From JAQUBU01 sp036677685 (GTDB lineage Bacteria; Bacillota; Syntrophomonadia; Syntrophomonadales; Syntrophomonadaceae), in contig JAVBWA010000008.1 of assembly GCA_036677685.1 (NCBI GenBank), positions 186,001 to 250,000 of the forward strand: a DNA stretch of 64,000 nt, written 5' to 3'. This document shows, one piece after another, positions 61,549-64,000 of the stretch. The notes below the pieces were generated by a model. That model saw only the letters and a list, made by a program, of their open reading frames with translations. It did no database searches and was not told the DNA's origin. Made by a program: the position numbers and the translations under genes. Within the stretch, counting starts at the first letter, position 1. Every line of letters starts with the position of its first letter.

Positions 61549-61872
61549 CTATAATTCGTCAACAGCCTTCTGTAATTGAGCTTTGTTCTGTGCTCCCACA
61601 ATTCGTTTGACCTCCGCACCATCTTTAAAAATGGTCAGGGTGGGAATGCCTCTGATGCCAAACTGCGCCGCCAGGCTCTGATTTTCATCAACATTTACTT
61701 TGCCGACTTTTATTTTACCTTCATTGTCAGCAGCCAGACTTTCCACAACCGGCCCCACCATTTTGCAGGGACCGCACCAGGGAGCCCAGAAATCCACCAG
61801 TACCGGCATATCGGATTGCAGAACCTCCTGAGTCCAATTATCAATGTTGAATACCTTTACATCAGCCATCAT
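61549..61872 (-). CDS. trxA: Thioredoxin
   Basis: 107 residues with the WCGPC active site (Cys33/36), cis-Pro in GIRGIPTLTIF and a normal thioredoxin length. It reduces disulfides in the cytoplasm. The ATG follows GGAGGGATT. It is 21 bp after csoR and shares its promoter, which suggests redox or metal-stress coupling. Confidence 0.96.
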   Translation of the reverse strand: MMADVKVFNIDNWTQEVLQSDMPVLVDFWAPWCGPCKMVGPVVESLAADNEGKIKVGKVNVDENQSLAAQFGIRGIPTLTIFKDGAEVKRIVGAQNKAQLQKAVDEL

Positions 61873-61893
61873 TAATCCCTCCTAATATCTCGG

Positions 61894-62169
61894 TTATTTG
61901 ATCAGCCTTCCCATCATAGTTACAATCTCCTGAAAGTTATCCTCCTGCTGCTCATCACCCATAGCACGGAAGATGCACTCGCGGGCATGATTCTCAAACA
62001 TTAGAATACCTACCTGATTTACTGCTGATTTGATAGCGGCAATTTGATTTAGAATCTCCCCGCAATCAGCTTCAGCTTCAATCATCCCCTGTACTCCCCG
62101 GACCTGCCCTTCAATGCGCCTTAGCCTGACTAGAATCTTCTTTTGGATATCTTTTTTAACTTCCTTCAA
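61894..62169 (-). CDS. csoR: CsoR-family metal-sensing repressor
   Basis: 91 residues, all-helical, with Cys36, His61 and Cys65, the ligands of copper-type CsoR. RcnR/FrmR or persulfide types usually differ at these positions. The TTG start lies 8 nt after GAGGGGGG. An inverted repeat ATACCC-N5-GGGTAT sits between promoter and start, so it probably represses its own csoR-trxA operon. No copA or copZ is nearby. Confidence 0.9.
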   Translation of the reverse strand: MKEVKKDIQKKILVRLRRIEGQVRGVQGMIEAEADCGEILNQIAAIKSAVNQVGILMFENHARECIFRAMGDEQQEDNFQEIVTMMGRLIK

Positions 62170-62174
62170 TCCAT

Positions 62175-62191
62175 ATACCCCCCTCGGGTAT
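62175..62191. promoter_or_regulatory. CsoR-type operator
   Basis: ATACCC-CCCTC-GGGTAT, a G/C-rich core flanked by AT as in known CsoR sites. It lies directly downstream of the -10 box and overlaps the ribosome binding site of csoR. Confidence 0.65.
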
Positions 62192-62200
62192 CTTGCCCAT

Positions 62201-62229
62201 ATTATAAAATGCTCCTAAAAATATGTCAA
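62201..62229 (-). promoter_or_regulatory. Consensus sigma-A promoter of csoR-trxA
   Basis: TTGACA and TATAAT with exactly 17 bp between them on the minus strand. The start would be near 62194, just before the operator. Confidence 0.88.
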
Positions 62230-62240
62230 CCTAATATTAA

Positions 62241-62410
62241 TTTTAAGCATCGAAAGAACACAATTTAATCATTCCCGAAGGGAATCAATATAAGTGGTCC
62301 CCGTAGGGGGCAACACACCGCTGCAACGAGGTGGAAGAACCCACCGCTTTTTTTTTGCTAATAGGAGCTGACCCCTTAAAAACGCGTGGGACATTCTTCA
62401 CCTCGTTATA
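62241..62410 (+). repeat. 130-bp structured intergenic repeat, copy 15, with nested segment
   Basis: Lacks the leading hairpin: CGAAAGAACACAATTTAATC enters the nested segment directly. The right CAACACA joins CCGCTGCAACGAGG. The end is ACCTCGTTATA. It lies 12 bp upstream of the csoR -35 box. Confidence 0.88.
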
Positions 62411-62490
62411 GTATGCCATTTTTGTCTTGAATTAGTTTACTAATCCTTGAATAAATAAATTCATTAAAGATCTGATCCCGCAAATATTAA

Positions 62491-62521
62491 TCCCGTACCA
62501 ATGCTGATACGGGACATTTTT
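62491..62521 (+). terminator. TCCCGTA hairpin
   Basis: TCCCGTA-ccaatgctga-TACGGGA followed on the plus strand by CATTTTTC. The nearest minus-strand gene ends 50 bp upstream (62571), but the minus strand lacks a T-run. It may act in either direction. Confidence 0.5.
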
Positions 62522-62570
62522 CAGAATTTACTTGCTTAGACCTATGGAGCCGACCTCACAATTCCCTTCA

Positions 62571-62672
62571 TTAGATAACATAGAACAGGCCCATAACTAC
62601 ACCAAAAGAAATCAGCAGCCAAATCAGGGTTCTTAACATTTCACCCTTGACTTGTTTACTTAATTCTTCCAT
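62571..62672 (-). CDS. 33-residue single-pass membrane peptide
   Basis: A short acidic/basic head (MEELSKQVKGEM) and one membrane segment (about 13-32, LRTLIWLLISFGVVMGLFYV). The ATG is preceded by AAAGGAGGG at ideal spacing. A REP-like GGGGACACACCCC lies 25-40 bp upstream. I do not recognise the peptide. It could be a small regulatory membrane protein or a toxin-like peptide. Confidence 0.65.
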   Translation of the reverse strand: MEELSKQVKGEMLRTLIWLLISFGVVMGLFYVI

Positions 62673-62695
62673 CTTAAAACCCTCCTTTTAATGTA

Positions 62696-62709
62696 AGGGG
62701 ACACACCCC
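62696..62709. repeat. GGGGACACACCCC hairpin (REP-like)
   Basis: The same small palindrome as near 2128. It lies in the leader of the 33-residue gene. Confidence 0.5.
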
Positions 62710-62841
62710 TAATTTCCATATCACACATTTTTAACAGTTATACTGTCATAAATTAGTATCTTCATACGACTGCTGTGCCCTCGGGCGAGGTCCCATGGTG
62801 TGTTTAATAAATTTTTCTTTATCCAATTATATCACAAAAAA

Positions 62842-64000
62842 TTACTTTTTGATGTTCCCAGGACCTACCTGAATGATCGTATCCGTCGGCGGGAAATATT
62901 GTTCAGACAAAAGACCCTTTTCTACATTCTGCCCATTTCTTTTTACGACCCGATAGGTTCTTTTAATCCACCCGCTTTTGCCTTCTTGTTTTACGATCCG
63001 CTGTTGGGGTGATAAACGATAATTAAGCTTAATGATTACTTGCGGCACCAGTTCTTCTTTTTCGCTTAGCAATTTAATTTCCTTGGCAGGGTCGGTTTGA
63101 CAGCCAATAATTCTAACCAACAAAGTGCTGCCTTCAATAGAAAGAGACAATAAAACCGGATGTTTCAGATTGTTTTCTATTAGACTCCCATCGGTAATCA
63201 ATCCAGCCTGTCGGCATGCTTTTAATATACTGTTCCCGACCTGTTGCTGGATTGATTGCGGAAAAGCTGTTATTTCCGGGGAACCGGCCTTCTCTCCATC
63301 CGGATTCCTGAACAAATACAATTTCTCCTCGGGCATAATAATTACTCCATTCAACTTGTCGAGGAGAGCCTTGGCTTCATCCGCAGTTAAATTGATAATA
63401 CTGGCGTTAACCCCCAGGTTGTCTTTAACGCTTTCAATATCTCCTATCCTAACCCGGGACAGCACTTCATTACATTTGATTTTTACGGGTCCCAGGAAAC
63501 CCCGGGCCAGAGCTTCATTAATATTGTTTAAACTGTAATTAACATTGATGGCATATCCGTTTTTATGAGCTATATACTCCAAGTATTCATTGTTATAGAT
63601 AATTCGCGCATTAACCGCAGGTTGGTCATTTTCCTTTTTTAGTTCCAGCAGTTTCTTATAAAGCTTTTCTTTGTCCCATTCCAATACCGGAGTTATTTCC
63701 TGCTCTTCGCCCCTTAAAAGGCTGTGCTGCAAAACATTATTATCTTCACTTTTATATAATTTATCTAATTTTTCCAGAGTAGCGCTTACATCATAGCTGA
63801 CACCTATTTCCGCCATCGGGATTGTTATCGTTTTTTCATATAAAGTGATAGTTAAGTTGTTCCCCCAACTGGAGGCCATATTCCGGGTTAAAGCATCGCG
63901 AGCTTCCTCTTTGCTTAAATTGGCCAGGGAAATGCCAGCTACGGAGACATTGGAAGGATAGCGTTCCGAATCTCTTCCGGCCAGAGCTAAAGACACAATA
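62842..64000 (-). CDS. VanW-like exported protein with a degenerate VanW core (5' end cut by the window)
   Basis: The frame stays open to the window edge, so the N-terminus and membrane anchor are missing. The visible 385 residues contain two peptidoglycan-binding-like domains (about 15-190), a region aligned with VanW (LNGVIIMPEEKLYLFRNPDG) and a C-terminal G5 domain. The GGGxCQxSS signature found in the paralogue at 50204 is replaced by unrelated residues (QQVGNSILKACR). It is probably wall-associated with a changed or lost VanW activity. Confidence 0.78.
   Translation of the reverse strand, partial: IVSLALAGRDSERYPSNVSVAGISLANLSKEEARDALTRNMASSWGNNLTITLYEKTITIPMAEIGVSYDVSATLEKLDKLYKSEDNNVLQHSLLRGEEQEITPVLEWDKEKLYKKLLELKKENDQPAVNARIIYNNEYLEYIAHKNGYAINVNYSLNNINEALARGFLGPVKIKCNEVLSRVRIGDIESVKDNLGVNASIINLTADEAKALLDKLNGVIIMPEEKLYLFRNPDGEKAGSPEITAFPQSIQQQVGNSILKACRQAGLITDGSLIENNLKHPVLLSLSIEGSTLLVRIIGCQTDPAKEIKLLSEKEELVPQVIIKLNYRLSPQQRIVKQEGKSGWIKRTYRVVKRNGQNVEKGLLSEQYFPPTDTIIQVGPGNIKK

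Overview
The window is gene-dense DNA of moderate GC from a spore-forming, type IV-piliated member of the Clostridia. It carries a complete spoIIIA operon, sigK, IreB, CsoR, a CtsR-like operator, an SLH-anchored surface protein and GGAGG-type ribosome binding sites. The gene order aroE-aroC-aroK-aroB / pil / aroQ-pepP-efp-spoIIIA, and the yrr-like block mnmA-yrrD-yrrI-alaS-ireB-ruvX-DUF1292-mltG-U32, fit Syntrophomonas-like Clostridia. That placement is my inference from gene content and order, not from a database search.

Almost every gene is on the minus strand, so transcription runs from high to low coordinates. Read that way, the right end (64000-45690) holds the end of a VanW-like gene, a 33-residue membrane peptide, csoR-trxA, rarA (plus strand), mnmA, a PRC-barrel gene overlapping a tiny zinc-ribbon gene, an AI-2E-type permease, alaS, ireB, ruvX, a DUF1292 gene, vanW, mltG, a U32 peptidase, a DUF4911-like gene and a class B PBP. 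Next come a 1351-residue SLH/TIG surface protein (45307-41252), a small Cys-tailed TM1266-like protein, a chaperone operon dnaK-dnaJ-cbpM-clpB (40273-34476), a TetR regulator and sigK. A PAS-GGDEF-HD-GYP signalling protein (plus strand), an ABC exporter pair, galT and yqeG follow. The centre-left (27300-8700) mixes shikimate genes (aroE, aroC, aroK, aroB, aroQ) with a type IV pilus cluster (pilB, pilC, pilin, three minor pilin-like genes, prepilin peptidase, pilM, pilN, pilO) and tldD/pmbA. The left end has pepP, efp, a zinc-ribbon gene and spoIIIAA-AH.

The most unusual feature is not a gene. A structured intergenic repeat of about 130 bp occurs in 18 copies at 15 loci. It has a hairpin core, internal inverted repeats and a TATAACGAGG end when read on the transcribed strand. 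Seventeen copies face the same way, and in six cases the repeat end supplies the stop codon of the upstream gene. Four copies carry a nested 47-48 bp segment flanked by a CAACACA direct duplication. Two tandem copies have their hairpin loop flipped. One copy lies between a near-consensus promoter with a CtsR-like operator and dnaK, so it would form most of that 5' UTR. Other repeat families (a 115-165 bp palindromic element, a 166 bp element with long inverted ends, GGGGACA-type hairpins, and GGCGTGAGGGG inverted pairs) also occupy the intergenic spaces. No tRNA, rRNA, CRISPR array, transposase gene or prophage was seen.
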